Below, in pieces: positions 1-12,400 of a stretch of 40,706 nucleotides of DNA (positions within the stretch are counted from its first letter, which is position 1; each line of letters begins with the position of its first letter). Origin of the DNA: a virus. The notes under the pieces are model-generated. The model was given only the letters and a program-made list of their open reading frames with translations, was not told the DNA's origin and made no database searches. The position numbers and the translations under genes are program-made. The stretch covers positions 1-40,706 of IMG/VR virus record IMGVR_UViG_3300042449_000759; one strand, 5' to 3'.

Positions 1-1106
1 ACATAATTATTATAATCAACACCACCAGGTTTATCTATTTTAAGACCACTATTACCGGCCGCTCCAACTACAATAATCCCATCGGCAATTGCTTGTTCAA
101 TATCAGCCATATCGTAATAATATATCTGTGGTATGAATACCTGCCCACCTAATATTTGCAACCCAGCAATCAAACCTTGTTCAAATGTAACTGGATTGAT
201 ACCATCACCTATTAGTGTTCCACGATAATTAATCTGCGTTACCGCACCAGTCACAGTATCATAAGGAAACGTAGATCCAGCACCGTAACTACAATTGACT
301 ATAGTTGGATTTTTAACACCTGTCACGGGGTTGATTGGTTTTGAAGCATGGAATGCTCGTATATAATCCCACATATAACCTAGGAATCCAAGGAAGGAAT
401 TTAGGTTTGGATTCGTATAGTATGGACAAATATTATAAATGTTTGCATCTCTAGCCCATCCGTTTTCATTACCAGCAACAATACCAGCAACATGCGATCC
501 ATGCCCAGCATTAACATCTTGTGAATAATCATATTCTGTTAAGTTATTTCCGTTTGGTTTTACTACTGAATCTAAAGAAAACCAATTATAATGTACAACT
601 CGTGAACCACCAGTACCATCGTTATTCACACTAAACGATGGATGATTTGGATTAAATTGCCCATCAACAATAATAACATCAACGTGTTTCCCACTTAAAC
701 CACAAGAAACTGTTCCAATTTGATTTTCTGCTGAATCATCTGGATACCAATGTGGTATTTGTTGTTTTATCGTACAGCGTTTCAATCCCCAATTATAAAC
801 TGGATCAGCTGGATTCATACCCCACCGTTTACTGAAATTTTGAGATGGAGTTGTCCAACATGGTGTATTATTTGGTATTTCGCTGACTGATATTACATCT
901 ATCACCCTCGTATCTTTTTTGATCAAGCCTGCTTCTTCTGCAGTTAACATGTAATGTGTATTTTTACTAATTGGTCTTCGATGTGCAACCTCTACTAATC
1001 TATCAGGAATATACAAATTACCACCCGGTGTTTCCATATCATCATAGAACGCATCGAGCTCATCGAAATTATACAAGGTTACAATGTATTCTTGTAAATC
1101 TGCCAT
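1..1106 (-). CDS. Subtilisin-like (S8) serine protease, partial at left edge
   Basis: A subtilase whose end lies beyond base 1; about 368 codons are visible. The first ~80 residues look like a propeptide-type domain. The catalytic Asp lies in DVIIVDG (D148), the catalytic His in HGSHVAGIVAG (H202), and the oxyanion-hole Asn in GAAGNSG (N352); the Ser motif must fall outside the window. The ATG at 1104-1106 is one base after the stop of the tail-fibre-like gene, so the two are probably co-translated in the late structural operon. No signal peptide is seen. The spacing and motifs are canonical for S8 peptidases; the role is inferred. As the last visible gene of a tail operon it may process tail or fibre proteins, or sit in the virion and attack host-surface or particle proteins. 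Family call is very secure, role is not. Confidence 0.9.
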   Translation of the reverse strand, partial: MADLQEYIVTLYNFDELDAFYDDMETPGGNLYIPDRLVEVAHRRPISKNTHYMLTAEEAGLIKKDTRVIDVISVSEIPNNTPCWTTPSQNFSKRWGMNPADPVYNWGLKRCTIKQQIPHWYPDDSAENQIGTVSCGLSGKHVDVIIVDGQFNPNHPSFSVNNDGTGGSRVVHYNWFSLDSVVKPNGNNLTEYDYSQDVNAGHGSHVAGIVAGNENGWARDANIYNICPYYTNPNLNSFLGFLGYMWDYIRAFHASKPINPVTGVKNPTIVNCSYGAGSTFPYDTVTGAVTQINYRGTLIGDGINPVTFEQGLIAGLQILGGQVFIPQIYYYDMADIEQAIADGIIVVGAAGNSGLKIDKPGGVDYNNY

Positions 1107-1107
1107 A

Positions 1108-2691
1108 TTAACTTTCCAATTGAACTAACGTCAAATATATAGTAAACATACCAGCAGTGGCATTTGTGTTAGTGACAGCAATCTCTATATCATTAGTTGG
1201 AGTTGATTCATCATTAAATCCTATAACACCAGGCGTTATGGCAACGGTCGCATTCGCTGAAGTAATAACTTCTGCAATAACCCCTGGGGTTGATGGGTCT
1301 ACTGTCTGTAATCTACTTGCATCGGCAAGTCTTGCAGCTTTACTAGCGTATATTCTCACCCACGCACCACCAACAGAGGAATCCGTTCTAACTTTATATA
1401 ACGCATACCCTTTGTAACCACCAGCGAGTGTTAAATTCACAGTTGCACCGGCATTGATGGTAGCAGTTTGTTGTAGTGTTTTTCTACTAGACAATCCAGT
1501 AGTCGATACGTTCTGTTGCTGACCTGTAACAGAAGCTAATAAATTAGCAACTGTTGTTTTGCTTAAATAATCACCATCGCGATATAAAAGAACTTGATCA
1601 GTTGGTAAAACACTGGTTTGTTGAGTTTGATCTACAATTAACCCTTTAGATACTTTACCGGTAACATCTAACGCAATGCCACCGCTACCAGCTATCGTAA
1701 TTTTTCCACTTACTTTAGCATTTCCAGTAATGTCCAATTCAGCAGTTGGGTGTTCGGTATTAATACCAACTGTGGTTCCAGTTACTTTTAAAATTGTTTT
1801 TGGTGCTTGATCTATACTTGTTTGTAGTTCAATACTACCATCAGTGTGGTTATATAACTTAGCAGCGTTTGATGTTGAATTGTAAGATATGATTAAGTTT
1901 CTATCGGTACCAATGGCAAGGCCATCATTATGCTTGATATTGATGGCATGTTCGGTGTTGTTTATAGCATCTGTTCTTAAAAACTTATTAGAATCAACTG
2001 CCGCATTTCCAACAATCAATTGAGTTGCTGCTGTTGCAGTTCCTGAGAATTGTGGATATCCACCGTAAAACTTATTCTTATCTAATGTAGTTAATGGCGT
2101 ATTGAGATTTACACCCGAATTTATTTTACCATATCCTGGAATACCTGCTTTTGGTTGGAATGAATCTTTACTAATGATTGCAACTGGAACGCCAGAAATG
2201 TAAACTGATAATACAGAGCGAAGAGTATTAGAAGTGTCCATGACTTCTTCGACTAATGCACCGTTTTTTAGACCATCTCTGGTACTAATAGTTGGACCAA
2301 CAACCATCCAACTAGAACCAGTATATATGTTAAGTTGTCTATTTGATGTGTCAACCCAAAGTTGACCAGCTACAGCAGGTCCTGGATTTTCAGAATTGTA
2401 TTCGATACCACTAGCCGCTTTCCATCTAGCAGATACCGTTGAACCTGTACCACTGTGAACTCTTAAATAACCACTTCCCGTATCATACCAAAGTTGCCCA
2501 ATTTGTGGACTACTAGGCTCGCTATCGCTCGCGAAATTCTCAAGCAGATGTAAGAAGTTTTCTGCAACAGTTTGACCATAACCAGCAACGAATCTACCAG
2601 GAAACTTTAAACTGGTATCTGTATTAGTAGTATTATCATACACTGTATAATCAGGTATTGATGTATTTGCATGTTTGATGTTGTATGTCAT
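1108..2691 (-). CDS. Tail-fibre-like structural protein (527 aa)
   Basis: The N-terminal part carries two copies of a motif common in fibres of T4-like phages, of the form GQLWxDT followed by a short strand and G-[ST]: residues 65-81 (GQLWYDTGSGYLRVHSG) and about 109-128. Around residues 300-335 is a stretch of the type GINTxxPxAxLDxxGxAxVSG, typical of trimeric fibre shafts. The rest is rich in T, S, N, G and V, as in beta-structured fibres. The ATG overlaps the stop of the upstream 198-aa gene by one base (TAATG), so translation is likely coupled. No chaperone or adhesin tip domain is recognised at the C-terminus. It probably forms or attaches a fibre to the baseplate; the exact position in the virion cannot be read from sequence. 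Confidence 0.75.
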   Translation of the reverse strand: MTYNIKHANTSIPDYTVYDNTTNTDTSLKFPGRFVAGYGQTVAENFLHLLENFASDSEPSSPQIGQLWYDTGSGYLRVHSGTGSTVSARWKAASGIEYNSENPGPAVAGQLWVDTSNRQLNIYTGSSWMVVGPTISTRDGLKNGALVEEVMDTSNTLRSVLSVYISGVPVAIISKDSFQPKAGIPGYGKINSGVNLNTPLTTLDKNKFYGGYPQFSGTATAATQLIVGNAAVDSNKFLRTDAINNTEHAINIKHNDGLAIGTDRNLIISYNSTSNAAKLYNHTDGSIELQTSIDQAPKTILKVTGTTVGINTEHPTAELDITGNAKVSGKITIAGSGGIALDVTGKVSKGLIVDQTQQTSVLPTDQVLLYRDGDYLSKTTVANLLASVTGQQQNVSTTGLSSRKTLQQTATINAGATVNLTLAGGYKGYALYKVRTDSSVGGAWVRIYASKAARLADASRLQTVDPSTPGVIAEVITSANATVAITPGVIGFNDESTPTNDIEIAVTNTNATAGMFTIYLTLVQLES

Positions 2692-3287
2692 TATGCGATT
2701 ACCTCATTGAAACCAGTTAAACTTTGAATACGGATTGTGTAGTCAATTTGAAGCAATCTATTCAATGACTTTTGTACTGGGTGGAAAACAACGTGAGTTA
2801 ATAATCTAGTACTACCATCAGCATTAACTGTCATTAATCCCAATTCATCAAATACAAAGTTACCATTCATATCAACACTATTATCAAATGCTTCCTGACC
2901 AGTTGGTTCGCCGTAGTCTAGTAAGCAAGATACTAAAATATCACTGAATGTTGCACCGCTTACATGACGAACTTGCATCTTGTTACGAACTGGATCTGCA
3001 TTATGAATGTCATCTGCTACACTTTTAGAATAGGTTTGATTGTATAAACTACAGTTAACACCCACTGTATTTGGTGTTAAGTAAGAAATCAACCCAGTTG
3101 GGTCTACAAGAGTACCACCTGTTCCAAATGCCATGGTATTAATACCAAGACCTGTGTTAGTTAGACTATTAGCCAATGCAACACTCATGTTTTCGTAATG
3201 GATTGCGTTGTCTTTGTCTTCAAAGACTTCATTTGTGGTTGGGTCAAATATTTTGATATGACCAGTGATTTTGTAATTTAATTGCAT
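2691..3287 (-). CDS. Structural protein of the baseplate/fibre cluster (198 aa)
   Basis: Unknown function. The N-terminus (residues 9-35) has the pattern GHIKIFDPxTxEVF, a short acidic linker, then NAIHYENMS, a block I associate with small conserved proteins next to tail-fibre genes in T4-like phages. The remainder is compact, beta-rich and without membrane segments. The gene lies between the 45-aa microgene, which carries a second copy of the HIKIFDP block, and the fibre-like gene whose ATG overlaps its stop. No clear ribosome binding site precedes the ATG, only 19 bases after the microgene stop, suggesting translational coupling. Probably a fibre-attachment or baseplate component; that is inference from position. 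Confidence 0.65.
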   Translation of the reverse strand: MQLNYKITGHIKIFDPTTNEVFEDKDNAIHYENMSVALANSLTNTGLGINTMAFGTGGTLVDPTGLISYLTPNTVGVNCSLYNQTYSKSVADDIHNADPVRNKMQVRHVSGATFSDILVSCLLDYGEPTGQEAFDNSVDMNGNFVFDELGLMTVNADGSTRLLTHVVFHPVQKSLNRLLQIDYTIRIQSLTGFNEVIA

Positions 3288-3306
3288 CTATTATACCGGT
3301 TGTGAG

Positions 3307-3444
3307 TTAGGCTCTGGTTGAAACGAAAACTTCTTCCGTTTCTGGGTCGAAAATCTTAATGTGGCTTTCATAGTGAAAGCCACCCAATTCATCTGGTTTT
3401 GTATCTACCGGTTGTTCACCGGTAGATTGATCAGTTTGTGACAT
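3307..3444 (-). CDS. 45-aa microgene sharing the HIKIFDP block of its neighbour
   Basis: A short gene that a length cut-off would miss. The ATG (3442-3444) follows a GGGG run at about the right spacing and the stop is TAA (3307-3309). The product begins MSQTDQSTGEQPVDTKPDEL and ends with HIKIFDPETEEVFVS plus TRA. The second half matches the start of the adjacent 198-aa protein (HIKIFDPTTNEVF), so it looks like a stand-alone copy of that N-terminal block behind a Gln/Asp-rich leader. A late-type promoter, CCAAACTAAATA, lies 31 bases upstream and uses the stop codon of the giant gene. It may be a small virion or assembly peptide, or a decaying duplicate; the in-frame start and promoter favour a real gene. 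Confidence 0.6.
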   Translation of the reverse strand: MSQTDQSTGEQPVDTKPDELGGFHYESHIKIFDPETEEVFVSTRA

Positions 3445-3474
3445 ATGAGCCCCATAAAAGTTAGTTGTATCCTA

Positions 3475-3482
3475 TATTTAGT
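3475..3482 (-). promoter_or_regulatory. Late promoter (ACTAAATA)
   Basis: On the minus strand this reads ACTAAATA followed by TAGGATAC. It fits the NNTAAATA late box before other structural genes here. The TAA is also the stop codon of the giant 4514-aa gene. It would drive the 45-aa, 198-aa, fibre-like and protease genes. Confidence 0.6.
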
Positions 3483-6400
3483 TTGGAACTAACGATGTTT
3501 TTTGGGAAATAAACTTAGCAACTGTTGTTGAATTTTCAAGTAATGTTACCCCAGAACTTGCGGTATTATTACCTTGATCGTACCAAAGTTTTCCAACTTT
3601 ACGGAAGATAGTGACTCGAGTACCAACTGGTGCTGGTTCTGTCAATCGTACTACTGGATTGATACCATCTACTGAAAACTCAGCATCGATCATAGTATCA
3701 CCAGCTGGGCTTTCTGCACCTAATTCCGAATTAAACATCATCATTGGATTTTTATGCAATCTTCTACCAGCTACAAATACTTCGATATGATCACATGGTC
3801 CGTAGTTCGCAGGTATTGACCCACGATCCCAGTTAGATCTGGTAGATTTAACTGGTATAAAATCTACAGGAATTTCCTCAGTAGAACCATCAGAAATCAC
3901 GTCAATGCGATGTTCAGTATCCATATAAGGTAATCTTTCACTGACGCTAACATCAACTACATAACTATCAACTGAGTGTATTTCAGGAATCGATGTACCA
4001 TTTGTACCACGACGTAATTGTGATATTGTGTTACCATTAATAGCAAAATACGCAATTCTTTCGCCATTAATATAAATCATACCAGGTGCATTGTTTTCAA
4101 TAGTTGGTCTATATAAGTTACTCGCATCTGTTACAATGATAGATGTATCGTAGTACTTTAATTCAGTTGCCAATTTAACAGTATTCATTGAGAATCTAGC
4201 AAACCCATTAACATTAAACATATCTTTAGTGATCTCAAATGCGCATGCTTCACGTCTTAAGTTTGCACCGAATATTAAAATTTTAACGACATCAGTCGAA
4301 TTGGTATCTATTGCAAATTGCATATAGTTATCAGTTACCGAATAATGTTTATCAGCTATCATTCTAATACCATTTACATATACCCAAAGATAACTTGATG
4401 ATATTGGTCTAAATGGCAAGTAATACCGTTGTTTACCACCAACCGTTTCATCTTCAACCAACTGCATACTATCGTAATTAGTAAACCAAGAAATAGAAAT
4501 AGAATCACCAGAAGTCAATGGGAATCTTGTAGTGTTGATTGTTACTTGATTACCAGAAATCGTATATTGTGCTTCAACGTTATTCGTAATCAGGATGGTA
4601 TCACCAATGTTCAATGCTTTATTGATAGTCAACGTACTCATATCAAAACTAAACGTATAATCATTAATGAACGCAATTGATTGATTATTAACATAAACTT
4701 TTATGTTATCTGGTACATGCGCAGTGGTTTTACTTTCAATAGTAAACGAATTTACAAATCCATCATAAACCGAATAAACCGAATCAACACCAGTTAGTAA
4801 TGAACCATTCACCTGAACAATTGCTGGAATTGGTGCATTGGTTGATGGTACAGTATCAAACATTTGTACTGCAATTATTGGGTTACCAGTATACACAAAT
4901 GTCTGATCTTTCAACTGGATAATTGAAGAATTAAAGTTAGGATTTGTTCCTTTGAAACATACTACATTAACCGTAGATCCTTTATCTGGTTTATTAGCCA
5001 ATTGTACTACTGTTTTCCCATTAGTTTTATTTGAACCAGAACCACCGATACTTGCTTCAACTGTTACACCATTTACCGTAACATATGCTGATGTTGTTTC
5101 TTTAAATGCAGCAGTCGTTGTATACTTAGATACCTTACCATCTGCAACAAATGTGTTATATGATAATATACTTGGACCACCAACACCGATGGAAACAATT
5201 GAAATTAACTTATCCATTGCAGGTGCTGTATTAAAGGTAATTGTGCCAGTAGCAACGTTTACCGTATAATCAGTTCCTAATTTTTTTTTCGCATTATCAA
5301 CAGTCACAACCACTGAGGTTGAATCAATAATAGCAAGACCAATATCATATGTTGTAGTAACTGCATCCCCGTAAGCATATCTACTATGTAACGGTGCAGC
5401 ACCATTATCTGATTCATCAAATACTCGAATACTAAAGCTGTCCAATACTTGACCTGGTACATTTTCCTCAGTTGCTGGTACATGCGCTTTACTAATAAAC
5501 ACACCACCATCAATCGCCATTTCTTCAGCAGTTAACCCAGTTGCAGTTGAGTATGCACCATTTGCATAAGCTAATGAACCACCTTGTAGATTTGTATCTA
5601 TTATGCTTGGGTCATTAACTGCAACAGAACCATCAGTGTCAGAAATACGTAATACAACTATATCACCTTCAAAAGTTTCGAGGTGCGCACCAATTGAAAT
5701 TACCTTAGTAGTACCATCACCAATGAAAGTTGGCATAACTGCGTATGGATTTACCATACTAGCCGAATCCCATTGTTGTGTGTAATTGATATCATCAATT
5801 CTTATCCACTCAGGCGTTGTTGAATAGGGTGATGCTTTCAATCCATATGGTTGCAACTTGATAATTCTTGATGGATTGATTGGTTTAATATACACGTTTA
5901 TTTGTTGACCAATAGTTGGTGTATAAGGTAACGTAATAGCTAATGTACGAGACGTATCAGTTTCTAAACAATAGTGATAATGGGTTTTATCAGATTCAAT
6001 ACTATCCCACGTATCCGCATCCCATGGCATTGCATCCCAACCACCGGTAACATCAAATGTTGCACCTTGAACTTGTACACCACCAAAATCAATACCGGTA
6101 ATTAGTTGTGATAATTGCTTACCTTTCATACCAGCTATTGGGTTGTAGTATTTTTCAACTCTAGCAACCGCATCTAGCATATTGTCATTTTTATCATACA
6201 CAACACCAATCAGATCATTCAACACTGGTAATGTTTCAAATACCAAATCACTAACCAATACACCACCAACGATTGTTGATACTATGTTGTACGCATCGCC
6301 TAAAACGATGTGTCCGTTTTTGGTTAGTTGGATTTTAGATTTTTGTTCATTCGCAGGATAAGTCAATCTAAAAGATGATGAACTACCACTAGCAGTAAAT

Positions 6401-9400
6401 GTGTCAGTATGTGTAAAATCTTGTGTTAAACCAGTTTTTGAAATTCTATCGAACTTCATAGTCAGATCAAACATTCTTGCTTTACTATCACCGATAATGG
6501 CAACTGCAGTTGCTTGCACTGAATCTGATGGATTCCCACCAGTTAAAGTAACCGTCGGTGCACTTAGGTATCCAAATCCACCAGAAGTTAAGATAATTTT
6601 AGTAACTTTACCACTTGCAATATATGCTTTTGCAGTAGCACCAGTACCAGAACCTGATATTTCTACAGTAGGTGGTCTATCATAATTAGTACCTTGGTTA
6701 TGAATAACAATATCAGTCACTGAATATGCGTGATTATCAGACCACCATTTCCATGGATATCCACTGAAAGTCGTCAAACTATTCATTGGCATGATTTTAC
6801 CATCTTCATAATTGTAAGCTGGCTGTAAATCAAAGTCAGATACACCAGTTGCTGCGGTTTCGATAGAATCGTATTTACTAATATATTCTCTAACCGTAGT
6901 TCTGTATGGTTTAACTTCATTGATATAACTTTCAAAACTACTTAAATTATCACTGTTGTAATTCAAGGTTTGTTTGAACGGACCAATGTTGTGAGTAGCA
7001 GTTATAAAACTAGTTTTAAATGCCCAGTCAATATACATTTGTTCAGCAAAAGCTGCTCTTACACTAGAGAAGAATAAGTTATTCCATTCGACGTCATATT
7101 CACCAGTGAAAATATCTTCTTTAACTGCTCGTAGAATAAATCTCAACTCACGAGTAAAGTCCCTGTCATACGAAATACCATCAAATGGAGCAACGCCATC
7201 ATAGCCAAATGTAGTAGTATATAATATTGAGCTAAGTTGGATAGTACCGTTTTCACGACCTACCATACTATAGTAATCAGAGAATACTTCTAAGTCGTAA
7301 TTAGTAACACCAGCGACGTCATCTTCATCTGCGATTCTTTCAAATACAGCCCAACCACCGTTTTCGTATTCTTTGATTCTAATTAAATCACCAACTTCGG
7401 TTTCTAAGTCGTTGATTGAAACAATAGATGGGATTTCTTTAATAATTCTTGATGACAAACCATAACCAGATTTCCACCAATCAACATATGACCAATATCT
7501 AGTAGCATCATATTGCTGTGTTGCATTACGAGTGAACTGATTGATATGAGCATTCCATTCGTAGATACTCCAGAAATTACTGATAGATTCATCGGCTTTT
7601 ACTAGTACTGATAATGGTCTTACGATAGCAGTTGTATTGCTATATTTCTTACCACTGTACTTGATTTCAGCTAAGATTACTCGACCATAATTATCGATAA
7701 TCAGTTCAACAACTGCACCAGAACCATCACCATCAACTGTAACTAATGGTCCTTTATACCCAGTTCCTTTATAATTATATTGTGGTAAATTCAAGTTTTC
7801 ATATACTGGAATTGATGGTTTATATCCATAACCTTGATTTGTAATGGTTACTTGAGTTACTTTGCCATTAGTTAATCCCAATTCGATAGTTGCTTGTTGT
7901 GCATGACCAGTATTAACGTACTGCAAATCTAACAAGGTATCAACTACGGTATCATATCTGTTAGATTCAACAGATGGTACTGGATCAATTGAATTTAAAA
8001 TTTCAAAGTTGATGCTACTTGTAAATGGTGCTTTTAATAAAACGCCATTAACGTGTTCGATTGCAGATTTCAAAACAGTAGTTCTATCAATAAACATACT
8101 TTGTCTTGGTCTAAAAGATAATCCATAACGTTGTTTTACTGGTAAACTATCATCAGGTACTCTATTACCTGCAGAATCAGCACCGATTAAACTATCAATC
8201 CATTTTAATTCTAATGGTGCTGATGGTACACTAGATGCTAACCCTTCAGTCATCAATTGATATTCGTTATGAACTGGAATCAATGATGAATCATCTTTAT
8301 AGTAAACTACATTAATCAACGCAGTATCAGATGGTAGTTTAGAACCGACGTTGAATGTTAGTAATTCGTTTTGGCTAGTGAATGCTACAAATGCAACGCC
8401 AGTACCAATTGGGTTTGAAATAGCCGTTGCAACGTCAGATGCTGAAACTGTTCTGGTTGATCCACTTGGTATAATTACGGGATTTTTAACCCAGAAATAG
8501 TAATACGTTTCTGTTGTTACACCAGTTACTGTGTTGTACAAGTTTTTGACAGTTAATACATTATCATTAGGATACAGTGGTTGACCTGAAATACCTTCAG
8601 CAATACCTTCGTTTGTATCGGCTAACGTAGCCCATTCAGAAGGTAATATCTTGGTTTTAACCCATTCGTAAACATCAACACTTGAGCCAGTTGCCATTTG
8701 ATTCCAATGGCCTGTTCTGTATGCGAAATCACCTTGTTCTGCATAAACCCATTTAACAGCAGAAACATCCCACCATAATTTACCAACATGAGCATCATCC
8801 CATGATTGCGTTGGTTCAATAATTTGAATTGTGTCGTCAGTACCGTTAGTATAAACGGCTGGATCATACAACGTTTTGTAGGTAATTGCTTGCTCTGCGT
8901 AATTGAGAACTTTCAATTTTGCATGATCTACATAGTCTAAATCTTGGATTTTGATGTTTTTAACATTATCATACAATTCAACACTTTTGACTTTTGCAAT
9001 ATCAACTACTTCAGCTTGCTGTGCGATTGTATTCCATGAGTTAGCAGTTTTATCCTGCACAAATAATCTCATCATACCAACTTTATCAGTTGTTCCTGGA
9101 ACCATATAATTTGGTGAACCAACAACAACCACATCATCGGTACATGCAACCGCAAATCCATATGATTCATATGGCTGCATAACAATATCAGTTGGTACTG
9201 GTTTAGCAGTTAAGAAGTAAAGATCCGCTTTCTTCTCAAATACATAAATTCCACCAGCACTACCAATTGAAGTTACGATTTTAGTTCTGTTTTCATCAAA
9301 AGTGGTAGTACCATTATCAAAAAGTTTGTACTGTGTATATGGTGTGTTTTTAGCACCTACTACCAACGTATTACCAGTAGCACTAAAAGATAATGAAGTA

Positions 9401-12400
9401 CCAAATAGCTCATTTGAGATAGAATCGAAACTTTGTAATCGTTGTTCAACATCACGAGAATATACACCAGCAGAATCTCGATGAATAACATATACTGAAC
9501 CTTGATCTGGTACAGTAATATCTGCATTTGGGCTTGAAATAATAGCAACAGATCCATCACCATTAATCGCAACTTTATAACCAAATTGGTCACCTGTATT
9601 ACCTGATTCATTTTCAAGTCGGTGGTCTGCTTGTTCACTATATAGGTGGTTTGAATTCAACAAGTATGGAATAACCAAACCTTTACCAATGGTTGGTTTA
9701 CCAACTAATACAGTAGAACAATCACCACTAACAGCAACTGAAAGACCGGTATCTAATAGTGGATTGAATTGGTTTGTATAGCTTGCATGTCTATAATGTT
9801 TCCACGAAGTTCCAAGGAATTCATACATATAAACTTGACCATCACCAAGTCCAGAGGCAATGGCCATTGTATATGTTCCATCTGCTGCGAAACCAATAGA
9901 AATATCAGAACCAAATAATTCATAATCTTTTGGTCTTGGGCTGATAATGGTACGGTTTAATGCCCATCCACCTTCTTTGTATTCATATATTGCAACAGTA
10001 CCTTGATTAGTATAACCCGCATTACTACCAATTGCAGCTGCTGGTACGAGTGCAGCAGGTCTCCAATCTTCTGAATATATTGAATTAGAACTACCGTCAA
10101 TTGTTATATCGGTTGTTGCTTCCCATAACATATCATCATACAGCACGATATCACCGTACATATAATCTGTAGTTTGGTTATAAACACCCATATAGTTGCT
10201 ATGCACTAAACTTGCTTTAGGAGCACCAATTGCCATAAATCTCGAATCTGGTGATAACGCAATTGTCATACCAAACGAACCATTCAAATGTTCACCTAAA
10301 CTAATAGGTGGCATTATCACTGCTTTACTTTTAGTAAATGAAATTCCGTCATAGACTAATGCGTAATCTGAACCAGAAACACCAATGATGGTTTGTCCCA
10401 AGCGTTCAGCATAAGCAACTGCAGAACCAGCATTATATGGGGTTACAGAAATGCCGTAATTCTTTTCTTTTAAACTGTAGTCGGAATAAGTATCTTGTTT
10501 TTGAACAACTTCCCACTTAGTATTTGAATTATTATCAACCCAAAGTGTAGCACCTTTTGTGTAAGTAGCTGATGTTTCTGGATCAACTTTATCATAATCA
10601 CTGAATCTAGCAGTGGTTAATACACTAATATTCAGTGGTATGCTAGCCGGTAATATTGGTGCACCTGTCAATGAACTACCATCAAGTGTGATAGAATTCC
10701 AATCAATTGCCGTTATTTTAAAGAAACCAACCAGATTAGTTGTTACATTGATTGGCTTAATACCAATAATATCATCGACTTTTAAACCATGTCTATCAGA
10801 TAGTGTTAATGTAAAATCAGTACCAGTTACAGTAATTGATTCTATTCTAAGATTGGTTTGATTATATCTCAACACATCCCACGAATAATCGCTAAATGTC
10901 ACCCAAATGTGGTCATTTTCGTACATCATGGTGATATCTAACGCTAAAATGTCAGTTCGTGTTTTAACCGATGCTTTAATTTGATCAGTTTTTACATAAC
11001 CAGCAGTTCTAACAGGTTCGCTTAATACAACTGGGTGTATACTTGTTGTATATGGCGTTGGTGCAATCGTGAAGTTATCTCTGATTAATTGATACTTTTG
11101 ATCATTAACTGGTAGTGCAATTGAATTTGCAATCTCAATTGCTTGTGGATTAAGTTTAAACATTCCTTTTTGAACTTGGAACTCTACTTCTTTTAACTGA
11201 TCCAAACCACCAAATCGACCAACTCGGAATGCCCACTCTTCGTTCATGACAATACTTGCATCACCAGAACGGCTTAGTTTATCAAATACCTTATTAACTG
11301 CATTTGCAGTACCTTTTTCACGAATAAATCCTTGATACAACTGGAATTGCGTTACTGGGTCTGGTGCTAATGCTTGTAAGTATTCTCTTGTTTGGTAACC
11401 AATCGCATGTCTTGCTAAACTTCTTTGATTTTCACCAATACCTTCAGAAGTTACATCGTAGTAATCTTCGAATTGGTTTACTTTATAATCGTAGTTTGCA
11501 ACCAATTGTTTTGTTGGAGTTGAATCCAATTTAGTCCAATTAGTATCATCAAAGTTAGCAGTTCCTAATTGATTTTTTGAACTAGTCCAATTATTCGAAC
11601 GATACGATACAATATCACCCATTTTATAATCAGTATAGGGTGCCCATGTAGAAATAGTTACGTTATCAAATAAGAAACCTGGGCTTGTGTAATCACCATC
11701 CCAATCTACCGTTCTATAACCTTGTGATTTGATTCTACCTTGTCTGTAACCAGTTGGCTTGTCATAAATCACGTCATTGAATACTGTTCTATCATCAAAA
11801 ACGGCAACATGCTCTTTTAGTACACAATATAAATTCAAATAGTAGATACCATCTGCACTAGCTGATGGTGAAACCGTTATCTTTTGGAATGACCGTGTAA
11901 TATCGATTTCGTTCAATTGGAATGGCTGTCCATTTGCCTTTAATATTTCATAATCATAAAAACCATCAACTACACTTTCAGCAACACCACCACCCATCGT
12001 AATATCAATTTTAGATGCAACTGGGCTTAATGCAATCAATGAACCTTCTGCCCAATTACTTTTCGTCCAGAACATAAGTTCTTTAGCAGCAGTTGTCCAA
12101 TTGATTGGTGTTTGCGTGGCAGTGTCATAACCATCGAATACGAAACCAACTCCTTTTAAGTATTCTTCATACCCAAGTAAGAAATCAACTACTTCTTGGA
12201 TAGAACCAAGTTTAGTACCATAATTCAAGACCTTAAGACTAAACTTATTAAATGACGAACGTTTGACAGCCGTAACTTCACCAGTAGTTGGTAAGTTTTT
12301 CATCATTTGCCAGTCATTGTATGTGTTGTCAAATGTTTCACCACTATTAGTTCTTAATGCTTTAAAGAACTGAGTTTGATACTTAACAATTTCACCGTTT

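Noticed and set aside
1157-1417. Plus-strand open frames lying across the structural operon (for example 1157-1417, 4952-5269, 26019-26330)
   Set aside because: All are opposite long, well-supported minus-strand genes, lack promoters and have sequence typical of antisense shadows.
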